A stretch of DNA of 64,000 nt. It comes from Bog-532 sp963824545 (lineage in GTDB: Bacteria > Actinomycetota > Actinomycetes > Streptosporangiales > Streptosporangiaceae). The notes below the pieces were generated by a model. The model saw only the letters and a program-made list of their open reading frames with translations. It was not told where the DNA came from and ran no database searches. Positions 54,774-63,899 of this stretch are shown here, in pieces; within the stretch, counting starts at the first letter, position 1; every line of letters starts with the position of its first letter. The stretch lies in NCBI GenBank assembly GCA_963824545.1, contig CAWGPP010000024.1:1-64000 (forward strand), read 5' to 3'. The position numbers and the translations under genes are program-made.

Positions 54774-56288
54774 TCAGCCGACGTCCACCCAGTTCAGCGT
54801 GCGTTCCACCGCCTTCTTCCAGCCCGCGTAACCCGCGGCCCGCTGCTGCTCGTTCCATTCCGGGTTCCAGCGCTTGGACTCGTTCCAGTTGACCTTCAGC
54901 TCGCCGGTGTTCGCCCAGAACCCGGTGGCCAGGCCGGCCGCGTACGCGGCGCCGAGCGCGGTCGTCTCGGCCACGACGGGCCGGCTGACCGGCACCCCGA
55001 GGATGTCCGCCTGGAGCTGCATGGCCAGGTTGTTCGCGGTGACCCCGCCGTCGACCTTCAGTACCTCCAGGTGCACACCGGAGTCCTGCTCCATGGCCTC
55101 GCTGACGTCCCGGCTCTGGTAGCAGATGGCCTCCAGGGTGGCCCGGGCGAGGTGGGCGTTGGTGTTGAACCGGGACAGCCCGACGATGACGCCGCGGGCG
55201 TCGCTCCGCCAATACGGCGCGAACAGCCCGGAGAACGCCGGGACGAAGTAGATGCCGCCGTTGTCGGGGACCTGGCTGGCCAGCGATTCCGTCTCGGCCG
55301 CGCCGGAGATGATGCCGAGCTGGTCACGCAGCCACTGCACCGCCGACCCGGTGACCGCGATCGAGCCTTCCAGAGCGTAAATGGCCGGCTGGTCGCCGAA
55401 CTTGTAGCACACGGTGGTCAGCAGCCCGTTCTTGCTGCGCACCAGCTCCTCGCCGGTGTTGAGCAGCATGAAGTTGCCGGTCCCGTAGGTGTTCTTGGCC
55501 TCCCCGGGGGCGAAGCACACCTGCCCGACGGTCGCGGCCTGCTGGTCACCCAGGTCGCCGGTGAGCGGGACACCCCGGAGTGTTGAGAGCCCGCGGATCT
55601 CGCCGTAGCCGCGGGGGTCCGAGGACGGCCGGATCTCGGGCAGCATGGCGCGCGGGATGTTGAAGAACCCGAGCAGTTCGTCGTCCCAGTCCAGCGTCTC
55701 CAGGTTCATCAGCATCGTCCGGCTGGCGTTCGTCACGTCCGTCACGTGCGAGCCGCCATCCGGGCCGCCGGTGAGGTTCCAGATCACCCACGTGTCGGTG
55801 TTGCCGAAGATGGCGTCACCCTTCTCGGCGTCTGCCCGCACCCCGTCGACGTTCTCCAGGATCCACTGGATCTTCCCGCCCGAGAAGTACGTCGCGGGCG
55901 GCAGGCCGGCCTTGCGCCGGATCACGCCGCCGCGCTCGTCGCGGTCCAGCGCGCTGGCGATCCGGTCGGTACGGGTGTCCTGCCACACGATGGCGTTGTG
56001 GTAGGGACGGCCGGTCCGGCGGTTCCACACCACCGCGGTCTCGCGCTGGTTCGTGATCCCGAGCGCGGCCAGATCGGAAGCGCTGAGGTTCGCGTTGTTC
56101 AGCGCGGTCTGGACCACCGAGATGGTCCGTTCCCAGATCTCGACCGGGTTGTGCTCCACCCAGCCGGCCTGCGGCAGGATCTGCTCGTGTTCGAGCTGGT
56201 GCTTGGCCACCTCGTTTCCGGAGTGGTCGAAGAGCATGAACCGGGAACTGGTTGTGCCCTGGTCGACGGCGCCGACGAAATCTGGCAT
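54774..56288 (-). CDS. glpK: Glycerol kinase
   Basis: 504 residues, typical length. VGAVDQGTTSSRFMLFDHSG (phosphate-1 loop, residues 5-24), ITNQRETAVVWNRRTGRPYHNAIVWQDTRTD, YGTGNFMLLNTGEE, and VDGGVTANNLAMQLQADILGVPVSRP are the FGGY-family hallmarks. It converts glycerol to glycerol-3-phosphate in the cytoplasm and traps it. ATG 56288 with AAGGAGG. The aquaporin gene is 72 bp upstream on the same strand, so the order is glpF-glpK, divergent from glpD at 57883. Confidence 0.95.
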   Translation of the reverse strand: MPDFVGAVDQGTTSSRFMLFDHSGNEVAKHQLEHEQILPQAGWVEHNPVEIWERTISVVQTALNNANLSASDLAALGITNQRETAVVWNRRTGRPYHNAIVWQDTRTDRIASALDRDERGGVIRRKAGLPPATYFSGGKIQWILENVDGVRADAEKGDAIFGNTDTWVIWNLTGGPDGGSHVTDVTNASRTMLMNLETLDWDDELLGFFNIPRAMLPEIRPSSDPRGYGEIRGLSTLRGVPLTGDLGDQQAATVGQVCFAPGEAKNTYGTGNFMLLNTGEELVRSKNGLLTTVCYKFGDQPAIYALEGSIAVTGSAVQWLRDQLGIISGAAETESLASQVPDNGGIYFVPAFSGLFAPYWRSDARGVIVGLSRFNTNAHLARATLEAICYQSRDVSEAMEQDSGVHLEVLKVDGGVTANNLAMQLQADILGVPVSRPVVAETTALGAAYAAGLATGFWANTGELKVNWNESKRWNPEWNEQQRAAGYAGWKKAVERTLNWVDVG

Positions 56289-56360
56289 GACCGCCTCCTT
56301 CTTTACGTGGTATCGGGGCCGGCGGCACCGCCGGCTGACGCCTGGTTACGAGCCAGGGCC

Positions 56361-57317
56361 TTACTTGTCGGAGACCGCCGGGGTCTCTTCGATCGGGCCG
56401 GAGACCTGTTCGGCTATCTTCAGCCGCGCGTGCAGCACGTCGCCGATGAACAGGTCATAGATCACGACGCCGATGACGCCGCCGATCAGGGGCCCGACGA
56501 TGGGTATCCAGAAGTAGTTGCTGAAGCCCCCCGGGCCGTTGAAGGTCCCCGGGAGGGCCACCTTTCCCCATCCTGCGAAGTAGGAGAAGAGCCGGGGCCC
56601 GAAGTCACGGGCCGGGTTGATGGCGTATCCCGCGTTCGCGCCGTACGAGGCGCCGATCGCCGCGACGATGAAGCCGATGATCAGCGGTCCCAGGTTCGAG
56701 CCGACCGCCGTGTTCCTGGCGTCGATGACGGCCACGACGAGCATCACCAGGAAGGCCGTGCCGACGATCTGGTCGATCAGCGGCCCCCCTATTCCGCCGT
56801 GGAAGTACGGGGCTGGGTACGTGGCAAAGATCGAGTAACTGGCCAGCGCTTGTCCCGAGCTCTTCGGCGTATGCGCCGCGAGGTTGTACGCGTTGATCGC
56901 GGCGTTGTACACCAGGTAAACCAGGGCGGCGCCGACGAAGGCGCCGACCACCTGGGCGGCCCAGTACGGCACGACCTTCCGCCAGGGGAACTTGCGCCGC
57001 ACGGCGAAGCCCAGCGTGACGGCGGGGTTGAGGTGCGCCCCGCTGACGCCGCCCGCCACCCATATACCGAACGCGACGGCCCACGCCCACCCGAACACGA
57101 TCAGCAGCCAGTCGCCGGCGGCCAGGAAGATCGTGGTCGACGTAGCGGCACGTCCTGAGCCGGGCAGGGCGGCCACGGCCATCGCCACCACCCCGTCACC
57201 GAAAGCGAGAATGACGAAGGTGCCGAGGAATTCCGCCATCAGCTCGCCCCACAGGCCGCCGATGCGGCCGATCGTGCGACCTTCGCCTCGTGCCATCAAC
57301 GGGGTAATGTCTGACAT
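56361..57317 (-). CDS. glpF: Glycerol uptake facilitator (aquaporin family)
   Basis: 318 residues from ATG 57317 with a GGGGGG run upstream. Six spans with both NPA boxes: SGAHLNPAVTLGFAV and AINPARDFGPRLFSYFAGWG; the Asp after the second NPA (NPARD) is typical of aquaglyceroporins. GELMAEFLGTFVILAFGDGVVA begins helix 1. An insert between TM5 and the second NPA and a cytoplasmic C-terminal tail (LKIAEQVSGPIEETPAVSDK) make it longer than E. coli GlpF. It lets glycerol cross the membrane, feeding GlpK encoded downstream. Confidence 0.9.
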   Translation of the reverse strand: MSDITPLMARGEGRTIGRIGGLWGELMAEFLGTFVILAFGDGVVAMAVAALPGSGRAATSTTIFLAAGDWLLIVFGWAWAVAFGIWVAGGVSGAHLNPAVTLGFAVRRKFPWRKVVPYWAAQVVGAFVGAALVYLVYNAAINAYNLAAHTPKSSGQALASYSIFATYPAPYFHGGIGGPLIDQIVGTAFLVMLVVAVIDARNTAVGSNLGPLIIGFIVAAIGASYGANAGYAINPARDFGPRLFSYFAGWGKVALPGTFNGPGGFSNYFWIPIVGPLIGGVIGVVIYDLFIGDVLHARLKIAEQVSGPIEETPAVSDK

Positions 57318-57882
57318 CACGCCCCCCTTAGCCAGCCCCAGCAACCGCTGGGAGCTGTTGGCTGTAACGGGATAATTCGCCTACAACGGAATGATCTTTG
57401 TTCCCTAGAGGCAACGTACGTCTCTGCTGCACCGCGAGCAATATTTCGGGCGCATGAATCTGAAGTTGCTGCGGCACTGCGCCCTGTTACCTGTGGATAA
57501 ACGCGGTGATCAGCGAGCCATCCCCCGGCGGCCGCCCGGTACGCGGCAGGCCCGCCCCGCCGGGGTCCGCGGCCGCCGGGACCGCCAGGCCCGCCCCGAC
57601 GCCGCGCGCGGTCGGCCTGGGCCGCGCCCGCCGCGCGGACGGCGGGCGGGACGGCTCCTGGCCGTCGTTCACCCAGCTTCCGGCCGATTCCGAGGACCAT
57701 GGGCATGCCTTGATGGGTGCCCGCCAGCACGGTGCGGGCCGTCGGCGAGCTAGCCGTTGGGAGGGACTTTGTGCGGGGCCTGGCGAGGAAGGTTGACGAT
57801 GTACATACACTGTAGGCAGGGCCAGTGAGGAAGTAAATCCCCTTGCGTACGCTGCGGGGCATTTAGGGAGAAGGAAGAGCTC
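57318..57882. promoter_or_regulatory. 565-bp divergent region between glpF and glpD
   Basis: No gene I can support. AT-richer stretches at 57355-57450 (GGGATAATTCGC, AATGATCTTTGTTCC) and 57790-57860 (TTGACGATGTACATACACTG) presumably hold the promoters of glpF and glpD. Between them, 57520-57750 is very GC-rich, with no family resemblance on either strand. A GlpR- or IclR-type operator would be expected here but I could not identify one. Confidence 0.35.
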
Positions 57883-59574
57883 ATGGCCAAAAACGGCAGG
57901 CTGGATGCCCGTGATCGCGGCGCTGTCCTCGATCGCCTGGCCGGCACGGACTTCGACGTCCTCGTCATCGGCGGCGGCGTGACCGGCGCCGGAGCCGCGC
58001 TGGACGCCGCATCCCGGGGGCTCCGGGTCGCGCTGGTCGAGGCCAGGGACCTTGCCTCGGGCACGTCGAGCCGGTCGAGCAAGCTCATCCACGGCGGCCT
58101 TCGGTATCTGGAGCAATTTGACTTCAAGCTGGTCTGGGAGGCGCTCCGTGAGCGCGACCTGCTCGTCTCGAAGCTGGCCCCGCACCTGGTCAAGCCGGTC
58201 TCGTTCCTCTACCCGCTGCATCGCAAGGTGCTCGAACGGCCGTACGTCGGTGCCGGCCTGGTGCTCTATGACGCGCTCGAAGGGACCAAGCGGCCGGTAC
58301 CGCACCACCGGCACCTGACCGTACGCGGGGCGCTGCGGCTCGCGCCCGCGCTGAAGCCGTCTGGCCTGGCCGGAGCGCTGCTGTACTACGACGCGCAGAC
58401 GGACGACGCCCGCTACACGCTGACCGTGGCCCGGACCGCGGCCGCGCACGGGGCCCTGATCGCCACCCGGGTCAGCGCCCGCCAGCTGCTGCGCGGCCCG
58501 GACGGGAAGCAGGTCACCGGCGCGCGGGTGCACGACGAGGAGTCCGGGCGCGACATCGACGTCTCCGCCAAGCGGGTCGTGCTCTGCGCCGGGGTGTGGA
58601 CCGACCTGGTGCACGAGCTCAGCGGCATCCAGGCCGGCTACAAGGTCCGGATGTCCAAGGGCGTGCACGTCGTCGTGCCGTACGAGGCCATACGCGCCGA
58701 CACCGGGATCATCCTGCGGACCGAGAAGAGCGTCCTGTTCATCATTCCGTGGGGACAGCGCTGGATCGTCGGGACCACCGACACCGACTGGACCGGGGAC
58801 CGGGCCGAGCCCATCCCGACCGGCGCGGACATCGACTACATCTTGGAGCACGCCAACCGCGCGCTGGACCGGCCGCTGACCCGCGCGGACGTCATCGGCG
58901 TGTACGCGGGCCTGCGGCCGCTGATCGCCGCCGACGAGAACACGCCCACCACCAAGCTGTCCCGCGAGCACGTGGTCGACACCCCGGTGCCCGGGCTGAC
59001 CAGCATCGCCGGCGGCAAGTTCACGACCTACCGGGTGATGGCGCGCGACGTGATCGACGCGGCGGTGGCCGATTTCGGCCGGTGGGTGCCGGCCTCGGTC
59101 ACCGACCAGCTGCCGCTGCTCGGCGCGGACGGCCTCGCCGCCGCGTCGGCCGAAGCGGAACGGCTGGCCGAGGACTACGGGCTGCCGTGCGCCGCGGTCG
59201 AGCACCTCCTCGACCGCTACGGGACGCTGACCGAGGAGGTCCTCGACCTGACCAGAGACGACCCCGCGCTGGCCCGGCCGCTGGCCGCCGGCCATCCCTA
59301 CCTGGGCGCGGAAGTCGCCTACGCGGTCACCCACGAGAACGCCCTGCACGTCGAGGACATCCTGGTCCGGCGCGTCCGGCTGTTCATCGAGACGGGAGCC
59401 TGCGGCGCCGAGGCGATCGGGCCGGTGACGGACATCATGGGCAACCTGCTGAACTGGGACGGCGCCCGGCGCGCCGCCGAGATGCAGCGGTACCGGGAAC
59501 TGCTGGAAGCCGACACGCAGGCGCTGACCGAGCTGACCGATATGGCGGGTGTCGGGCGGGAGACCGTCGGGTAA
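57883..59574 (+). CDS. glpD: Glycerol-3-phosphate dehydrogenase
   Basis: 563 residues. FAD-binding Rossmann start: FDVLVIGGGVTGAGAALDAASRGLRVALVEARDLASGTSSRSSKLIHGGLRYLEQ, with GxGxxG and the conserved SSKLIHGGLRYLE. Then YDALEGTKRPVPHH and KGVHVVVPYE, VLFIIPWGQRWIVGTTDTDW, GLRPLIA and a C-terminal helical DAO-C domain. It oxidises glycerol-3-phosphate to dihydroxyacetone phosphate and passes electrons to quinone at the membrane. ATG preceded by GGAGAAGGAAG. Completes the glycerol pathway with glpF and glpK. Confidence 0.94.
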   Translation: MAKNGRLDARDRGAVLDRLAGTDFDVLVIGGGVTGAGAALDAASRGLRVALVEARDLASGTSSRSSKLIHGGLRYLEQFDFKLVWEALRERDLLVSKLAPHLVKPVSFLYPLHRKVLERPYVGAGLVLYDALEGTKRPVPHHRHLTVRGALRLAPALKPSGLAGALLYYDAQTDDARYTLTVARTAAAHGALIATRVSARQLLRGPDGKQVTGARVHDEESGRDIDVSAKRVVLCAGVWTDLVHELSGIQAGYKVRMSKGVHVVVPYEAIRADTGIILRTEKSVLFIIPWGQRWIVGTTDTDWTGDRAEPIPTGADIDYILEHANRALDRPLTRADVIGVYAGLRPLIAADENTPTTKLSREHVVDTPVPGLTSIAGGKFTTYRVMARDVIDAAVADFGRWVPASVTDQLPLLGADGLAAASAEAERLAEDYGLPCAAVEHLLDRYGTLTEEVLDLTRDDPALARPLAAGHPYLGAEVAYAVTHENALHVEDILVRRVRLFIETGACGAEAIGPVTDIMGNLLNWDGARRAAEMQRYRELLEADTQALTELTDMAGVGRETVG

Positions 59575-59644
59575 CCGTCATCCCTCGGCAGGGGAACCTT
59601 CCCCATAAAATAAAGGGCGCCCGGCCAGGAAGGAGGGCGCCGTC

Positions 59645-60571
59645 ATGAGAACGGAGACACCGAGCCGATCCCGGCGGCTGCTGACCTTCCGCCTCGACGG
59701 GGAACTCCGGCAGCGCCTCAAGGCCCGGCTGGCCGGCGAGGGCCGGACCATGTCCGAGGTCGTGATCCTCGGCCTCCAGCTGTACGTGCAGCGGAGCGCA
59801 TGGCTGTCCGGACCCGGCCCGGCTGCCGAGGCATCGCCTGATGTCGCGGGGCCGGCCAACGCCCTTGGGCCTGCCGATGTCACTGAAGCTACTGAGGCCT
59901 CCGCGGCTGCCGAGGTCTCCGGGGTTGCCGCGGCTGCCGAGGTCTCCGGAGTTGCCGCGGCTGCCGATGCCTCGGGTACTGACGAGGTCTCCGCGACCGG
60001 CGGGGCCTTCGGGGCGGACGGGGCCTCCGGGGCTGGTGTGGCTAGCGGTGCCTCCGAGACCGCCGGGGCGCGCGCGAGGGGGACGACCGCCGTCGCGAGC
60101 GTGAGCGAGCTCGTGCTGCCCGACCAGACCGCCACTTACCTCCGCCACCTCCGCCAGTCCGGGAACAGTGACCTGCTGTCGGCCTCGCTGGCGGCGCTGC
60201 ACGACGCGGGCTGGCCGCTTCGGCCGCTGGCGGAGGCCCTGGGCATCAGCAAGCAGGCGGTACAGGCCCGGATCCGGCAGCCGATCCCGCCAGCGCTGCG
60301 GTCGCGGCTTCCGGAGGTCCCGCCGCCTTCGGCCTTCCCCCGGCGGCGGCCCGCGCTGGCCAGTGGCCGGCGAACGCACCTGACGGTCAAGATCGACCAG
60401 GCGCTCCGTTCGGCCGCGCACCGCAAAGCCGTGCGCGAAGGCAGCTCACTGAGCCAGGTGATCGAGAAGATCCTGGACTACTACCTGCGGCACGGCATGC
60501 CATCGGGTGAGGTCTATCTCGGCGACACGACCCCGACCCGCCCGGCCCGCCGCCGCAAGCGCCGCGCCTAG
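59645..60571 (+). CDS. DNA-binding protein with two ribbon-helix-helix-like ends and a central HTH
   Basis: 308 residues, start ATG 59645 after AGGAGG. Residues about 10-50 (RRLLTFRLDGELRQRLKARLAGEGRTMSEVVILGLQLYVQRS) look like an RHH/Arc strand-helix-helix. An Ala/Gly/Ser/Val linker with duplicated SAAAEVSGVA units spans about 65-155. A helix-turn-helix, WPLRPLAEALGISKQAVQARIRQP, is near 195-218. The tail HLTVKIDQALRSAAHRKAVREGSSLSQVIEKILDYYLRHG (about 242-282) is again RHH-like. I do not know this combination as a named family. It may be a nucleoid or plasmid-partition-like DNA binder. Flanks: glpD upstream, DUF1697 convergent. Confidence 0.6.
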   Translation: MRTETPSRSRRLLTFRLDGELRQRLKARLAGEGRTMSEVVILGLQLYVQRSAWLSGPGPAAEASPDVAGPANALGPADVTEATEASAAAEVSGVAAAAEVSGVAAAADASGTDEVSATGGAFGADGASGAGVASGASETAGARARGTTAVASVSELVLPDQTATYLRHLRQSGNSDLLSASLAALHDAGWPLRPLAEALGISKQAVQARIRQPIPPALRSRLPEVPPPSAFPRRRPALASGRRTHLTVKIDQALRSAAHRKAVREGSSLSQVIEKILDYYLRHGMPSGEVYLGDTTPTRPARRRKRRA

Positions 60572-60649
60572 GGCCTGCAGGGATACCACGACTTACGGGC
60601 AGACTTTTCGTCACATAGCCCTAGCGGCCCGTAGGCCGGGGCGGGCGGG

Positions 60650-61204
60650 TCAGGCGTCGAGCATCGCCATTAGTTTGGTTACGGTCGCCCAGTTGCGCGC
60701 GGTGCCGGCCTTCATCGAGCTGGTCCGGGACAGCTGCGCTGCCAGTTCGCTGCGCCCCAGCCCGTCGGGGGTGTGCAGGAACAAGGTGCGGCCGACCACG
60801 GTGACCTCGTCGCGGCAGCCCTTGCCGGCCGCGCGCTGCCGGGCCGTCTCCACGCGTTCGAGGTCGTCCGGGGTCAGGTCCGTGCGGCGGAAGACCGCGT
60901 GCACCGCCTTCGGGCTGGGCTCGTCCGGATACGGGTTCGCCGCGATCACCGCGGCCAGCTCGTCCCGGGTCACCACCACCACGTGGCCGGGCACACCGAA
61001 CCGTTCGGCGATCTTCTCGTCCAGCTCCCCGGCGAGCTTCCCGCTGTCGGCGCCCGGGGCGGTAAACACGACGTTGCCGCTCTGGATGTACGTCGCGACA
61101 TCGCCGTACCCGAGCGAGGTCATCAGCTCACGCAGGCTGGCCATCGGGACCTTGTTGTTCCCGCCGACGTTGATGCCGCGCAGCAGGGCCACATGAGTGC
61201 GCAC
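60650..61204 (-). CDS. DUF1697 family protein
   Basis: 184 residues. The family signature is at the N-terminus: HVALLRGINVGGNNKVPMASLRELMTSLGYGDVATYIQSGNVVF. A second block, FLHTPDGLGRSELAAQL, is near the C-terminus. The protein is soluble, with no membrane segment. DUF1697 members form a small ferredoxin-like duplicate fold and have no assigned reaction. Start read as GTG 61204. It lies between the RHH protein gene (convergent) and the divergent LigD-like polymerase gene; no functional link is visible. Confidence 0.8.
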   Translation of the reverse strand: MRTHVALLRGINVGGNNKVPMASLRELMTSLGYGDVATYIQSGNVVFTAPGADSGKLAGELDEKIAERFGVPGHVVVVTRDELAAVIAANPYPDEPSPKAVHAVFRRTDLTPDDLERVETARQRAAGKGCRDEVTVVGRTLFLHTPDGLGRSELAAQLSRTSSMKAGTARNWATVTKLMAMLDA

Positions 61205-61308
61205 ACCGGCATTATCTCAGACCGGGCCGGGCTTTCCCGGCCTCAGGTTCGCTGGCAGGCCGCTGACCTGGAGCGGCGAACCGGCGCTGGCTCACGTACA
61301 GTAGCCAC

Positions 61309-62730
61309 ATGCCGGGGGCAAAAACGGTAGTGGAGGCAGCGGGGCGGGAAGTGACCGTCAGCAATCCGGACAAGGTCTTCTTCCCGCGCACCGGTTACAC
61401 CAAGATCAACCTGGTCCGCTACTACCTCGCGGTGGCGGACGGGGCGGTGCGCGGTGTCGCGCGGCGCCCGATGGCGCTGAAGCGTTTCGTGAATGGCGCC
61501 GAAGGCGAGCCGTTCTTCCAGAAGCGGGCTCCGGAAAGCCGACCGGACTGGATCGAAACGGTCGAGCTGCGCTTCCCGTCCGGCCGGACCGCCAGCGAGG
61601 TCGTGGCCAGCGACGCGGCGCAGCTGGCCTGGGTGGTCAACCTGGGCTGCATCGACCTCAACCCGCATCCGGTGCGCGCCGATGATCTCGACCACCCGGA
61701 TGAACTGCGGGTCGACCTCGACCCGGTGCCCGGCGTCGAATGGCCGCAGATCATGGACGTGGCCATGGTGGCCAAATCGGTGCTGGAGGATTTCGGCCTG
61801 ACCGCCTGGCCGAAGACGTCGGGGTCCCGCGGTTTCCATATCTACGCCCGGATCGAGCCGCGCTGGCCGTTCACCGACGTCCGCCGCGCCGCGGTGGCGC
61901 TCGCCCGCGAGGTGGAGCGGCGCGCTCCCGACATCGCGACCAGCAAATGGTGGAAAGAGGAGCGGCACGGCGTCTTCGTCGATTACAACCAGAACGCCAA
62001 GGACCGCACCGTCGCTTCCGCCTATTCGATCCGGCCGCTGCCCGACGCCCGGGTATCGACGCCGCTGTTGTGGGACGAGGTGGCGGGGTGTGATCCGGCC
62101 GCCTTCACGATCGCAACCGTGCCGGCCCGGTTTGCCGAGACAGGCGACCCGTGGGCCGGTATGGACGACGCGGTGGGCTCCCTGGAGGGGCTGATCGAAC
62201 TGGCCGGGCGGGACGAGGCCGCGGGTCTGCCCGACGCCCCGTGGCCACCGCATTTCGTCCGCCAGTCCGGGGAGGAGCCGCGCGTCCAGCCGTCCAAGCG
62301 CCGGACGGGACGGAAGGCGCCCGCCAAGGGCGGCCGTTCCGCGGCCGCCGGAGGCGCCGAACCTCAGGCGGACGGGGCGGAAAACGCGGAAGGAACGGAA
62401 GGCGCGGACGGGACGGAAGGCGGCGCATCCGGGGCGCGTTCCCCGCGCGGCGGGCCGACCGGGCGGCGGCAGTCCACGATGCCACTGATCGAGGTGGCCC
62501 GCGCGGCCACGAAGACCGAGGCCATGGAGGGCCTGGAACGCTGGAAGGTGCGGCACCCGGATGTCTGGCCGCTGCTGGCTCCCGCCGACGTGCTGGTGGA
62601 CTCGATGCGCGGGCGCAGCTACAGCTGGACAAGGATCCGGCTGAACCTTCAGCACGTCCCCGAAGCGGAACGCCCGCCCCAGGAACCTCTCGAAGTCGAC
62701 TACGACCCCTGGGCCCCCGGCGGGCGCTAA
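61309..62730 (+). CDS. LigD-type polymerase/primase domain protein
   Basis: 473 residues. NHEJ polymerase (archaeo-eukaryotic primase fold): VTVSNPDKVFFPRTGYTKINLVRYYLAVADG, LDHPDELRVDLDP with catalytic Asp pair DLD (136-138), PKTSGSRGFHIYARI, and SAYSIRPLPDARVSTPLLWDEV. The domain ends near 300. A long Gly/Ala/Glu-rich linker (about 320-385, GAENAEGTEGADGTEGG) separates a C-terminal 90-residue helical module (MEGLERWKVRHPDVWPLLAPADVLVDSMRGRSYSWTRIRLNLQHVP). This stand-alone form, common in actinobacteria, fills DNA ends before ligation, in partnership with Ku and LigC/LigD. ATG at 61309. Confidence 0.9.
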   Translation: MPGAKTVVEAAGREVTVSNPDKVFFPRTGYTKINLVRYYLAVADGAVRGVARRPMALKRFVNGAEGEPFFQKRAPESRPDWIETVELRFPSGRTASEVVASDAAQLAWVVNLGCIDLNPHPVRADDLDHPDELRVDLDPVPGVEWPQIMDVAMVAKSVLEDFGLTAWPKTSGSRGFHIYARIEPRWPFTDVRRAAVALAREVERRAPDIATSKWWKEERHGVFVDYNQNAKDRTVASAYSIRPLPDARVSTPLLWDEVAGCDPAAFTIATVPARFAETGDPWAGMDDAVGSLEGLIELAGRDEAAGLPDAPWPPHFVRQSGEEPRVQPSKRRTGRKAPAKGGRSAAAGGAEPQADGAENAEGTEGADGTEGGASGARSPRGGPTGRRQSTMPLIEVARAATKTEAMEGLERWKVRHPDVWPLLAPADVLVDSMRGRSYSWTRIRLNLQHVPEAERPPQEPLEVDYDPWAPGGR

Positions 62731-62794
62731 CCCGCCGCATCCCGGCACCCGTTTACCCGGCCCGTTTACGGGTGCGGATAGCGCGGTAACGCGG

Positions 62795-63355
62795 TCAAGC
62801 CCGCGCCCCGTCGGCCGGGCGCCGGCGGGCGCGGTAGGCCGCGACGTGCTGGCGGTTGCCGCAGTTGCCCGTGTCGCAGTAACGGCGGGACCGGTTGCGG
62901 GACAGGTCGACCAGGACCGCTTCGCAATCGGGGGCGTCGCAGATCCGCAGCCGCCCGGTCTCACCCAGCCGGACCAGGTCGGCGAGCGCGAACCCGGTCT
63001 GGGCGCCGATCCGGTCCGCGAGCGGGGCGGCAGGCTCGGTCACGTGCAGGTGCCAGCCCCAGCCGCCGCCATGGTCGACGAGCCAGGGGCGCGCGCCGGA
63101 GTCGCGGAGCAGGCCGTTGACGACGGCGGCGAGTTCTTCCGGGCCGGACGCCTGCCAGACGGCGCGCACCCGCGGCCGGAGCGCCCGCACCGCGTCCACG
63201 TCGGACGGGGTGGCCGGGCGCCGCGGAATGATATGCCGCTCGTCCAGGAAGGCGTCGAGGGCCGCGACGCCGGCGAGCGCGTCAGCGTCCCGGGCCGTAT
63301 TGACCAGATCCGCGGCGAGCGTCAGCGCGGCGGTCGTGTCATGAGCAAATAGCAC
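62795..63355 (-). CDS. CGNR zinc-finger (ABATE domain) protein
   Basis: 186 residues. An N-terminal ABATE region (LTLAADLVNTARDADALAGVAALDAFLDE) is followed by a C-terminal treble-clef finger: RICDAPDCEAVLVDLSRNRSRRYCDTGNCGNRQHVAAYRARRR, with the CGNR motif exactly conserved. These are stress-linked DNA-binding regulators of unknown targets. Start read as GTG 63355 (MLFAHDTTAAL). The short gap after it (63356-63521) codes in one frame for VALGGAVPGVRPSQAQLSTMALLAGALIAV, a possible membrane-protein C-terminal relic. Confidence 0.82.
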   Translation of the reverse strand: MLFAHDTTAALTLAADLVNTARDADALAGVAALDAFLDERHIIPRRPATPSDVDAVRALRPRVRAVWQASGPEELAAVVNGLLRDSGARPWLVDHGGGWGWHLHVTEPAAPLADRIGAQTGFALADLVRLGETGRLRICDAPDCEAVLVDLSRNRSRRYCDTGNCGNRQHVAAYRARRRPADGARA

Positions 63356-63521
63356 CTTTACTCCCGAACCCCGGGGCGGGCGAGCGTCAGCAGCAAAGAT
63401 ATCGGTTGGTCGTGACGGAACGCGGTGGGCGCGGTGGCGCTCGGCGGTGCGGTGCCCGGCGTGCGCCCGTCGCAGGCCCAGCTGAGCACGATGGCGCTGC
63501 TGGCGGGTGCGCTGATCGCCG

Positions 63522-63899
63522 TTAAGAAAACGGGGAACCGGGGCGCGGCGGGACCGCCAGCGCGGCGAGGCGCCGGGGCGCGACCATGCGATAGCTGTCG
63601 ACCAGCAGCTCGGCGATCTCGTCCCAGTCCTGGGCGATGTCCAGCCGCGCGCCGACCCATCCCTTGGACCCGACGTACCGCGGCACGTAAAACCGTGCGG
63701 GATCGCCGGCGACGAGCGCCTCCTGCACCCCGGCGGCCCCCTTGAACGTCATGGACGTGCGGTCCTCGCTGACCATGACGAACATCTTGTCCCGCACCCG
63801 GAACGCCGGGGAGGTGTGCCCGCCGAACGACTTCTCCACCGCCTCGGGCAGCGCAAGACAGATCTCCCGCACCCGCTCCACCGCGTCACACTCACTCAT
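63522..63899 (-). CDS. MmcQ/YjbR family protein
   Basis: 125 residues from ATG 63899. AVERVREICLALPEAVEKSFGGHTSPAFRVRDKMFVMV, the block MTFKGAAGVQEAL, and RFYVPRYVGSKGWVGARLDIAQDWDEIAELLVDSYRMVAPRRL mark the CyaY-like fold of MmcQ/YjbR proteins, which bind DNA in a few studied cases. Molecular role unknown. Upstream in-frame codons exist to 63953 but lack conservation. The last 47 bp of the window hold nothing recognisable. Confidence 0.82.
   Translation of the reverse strand: MSECDAVERVREICLALPEAVEKSFGGHTSPAFRVRDKMFVMVSEDRTSMTFKGAAGVQEALVAGDPARFYVPRYVGSKGWVGARLDIAQDWDEIAELLVDSYRMVAPRRLAALAVPPRPGSPFS

Noticed and set aside
57318..57882. A regulator gene (GlpR or IclR) between glpF and glpD
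   Set aside because: No helix-turn-helix coding segment is seen in any frame; the GC-rich middle translates to low-complexity Arg/Gly/Pro.
57487..59349. 620-codon minus-strand open frame opposite glpD
   Set aside because: It is antisense to a well-conserved enzyme, Arg/Gly/Val-rich and without domain similarity.
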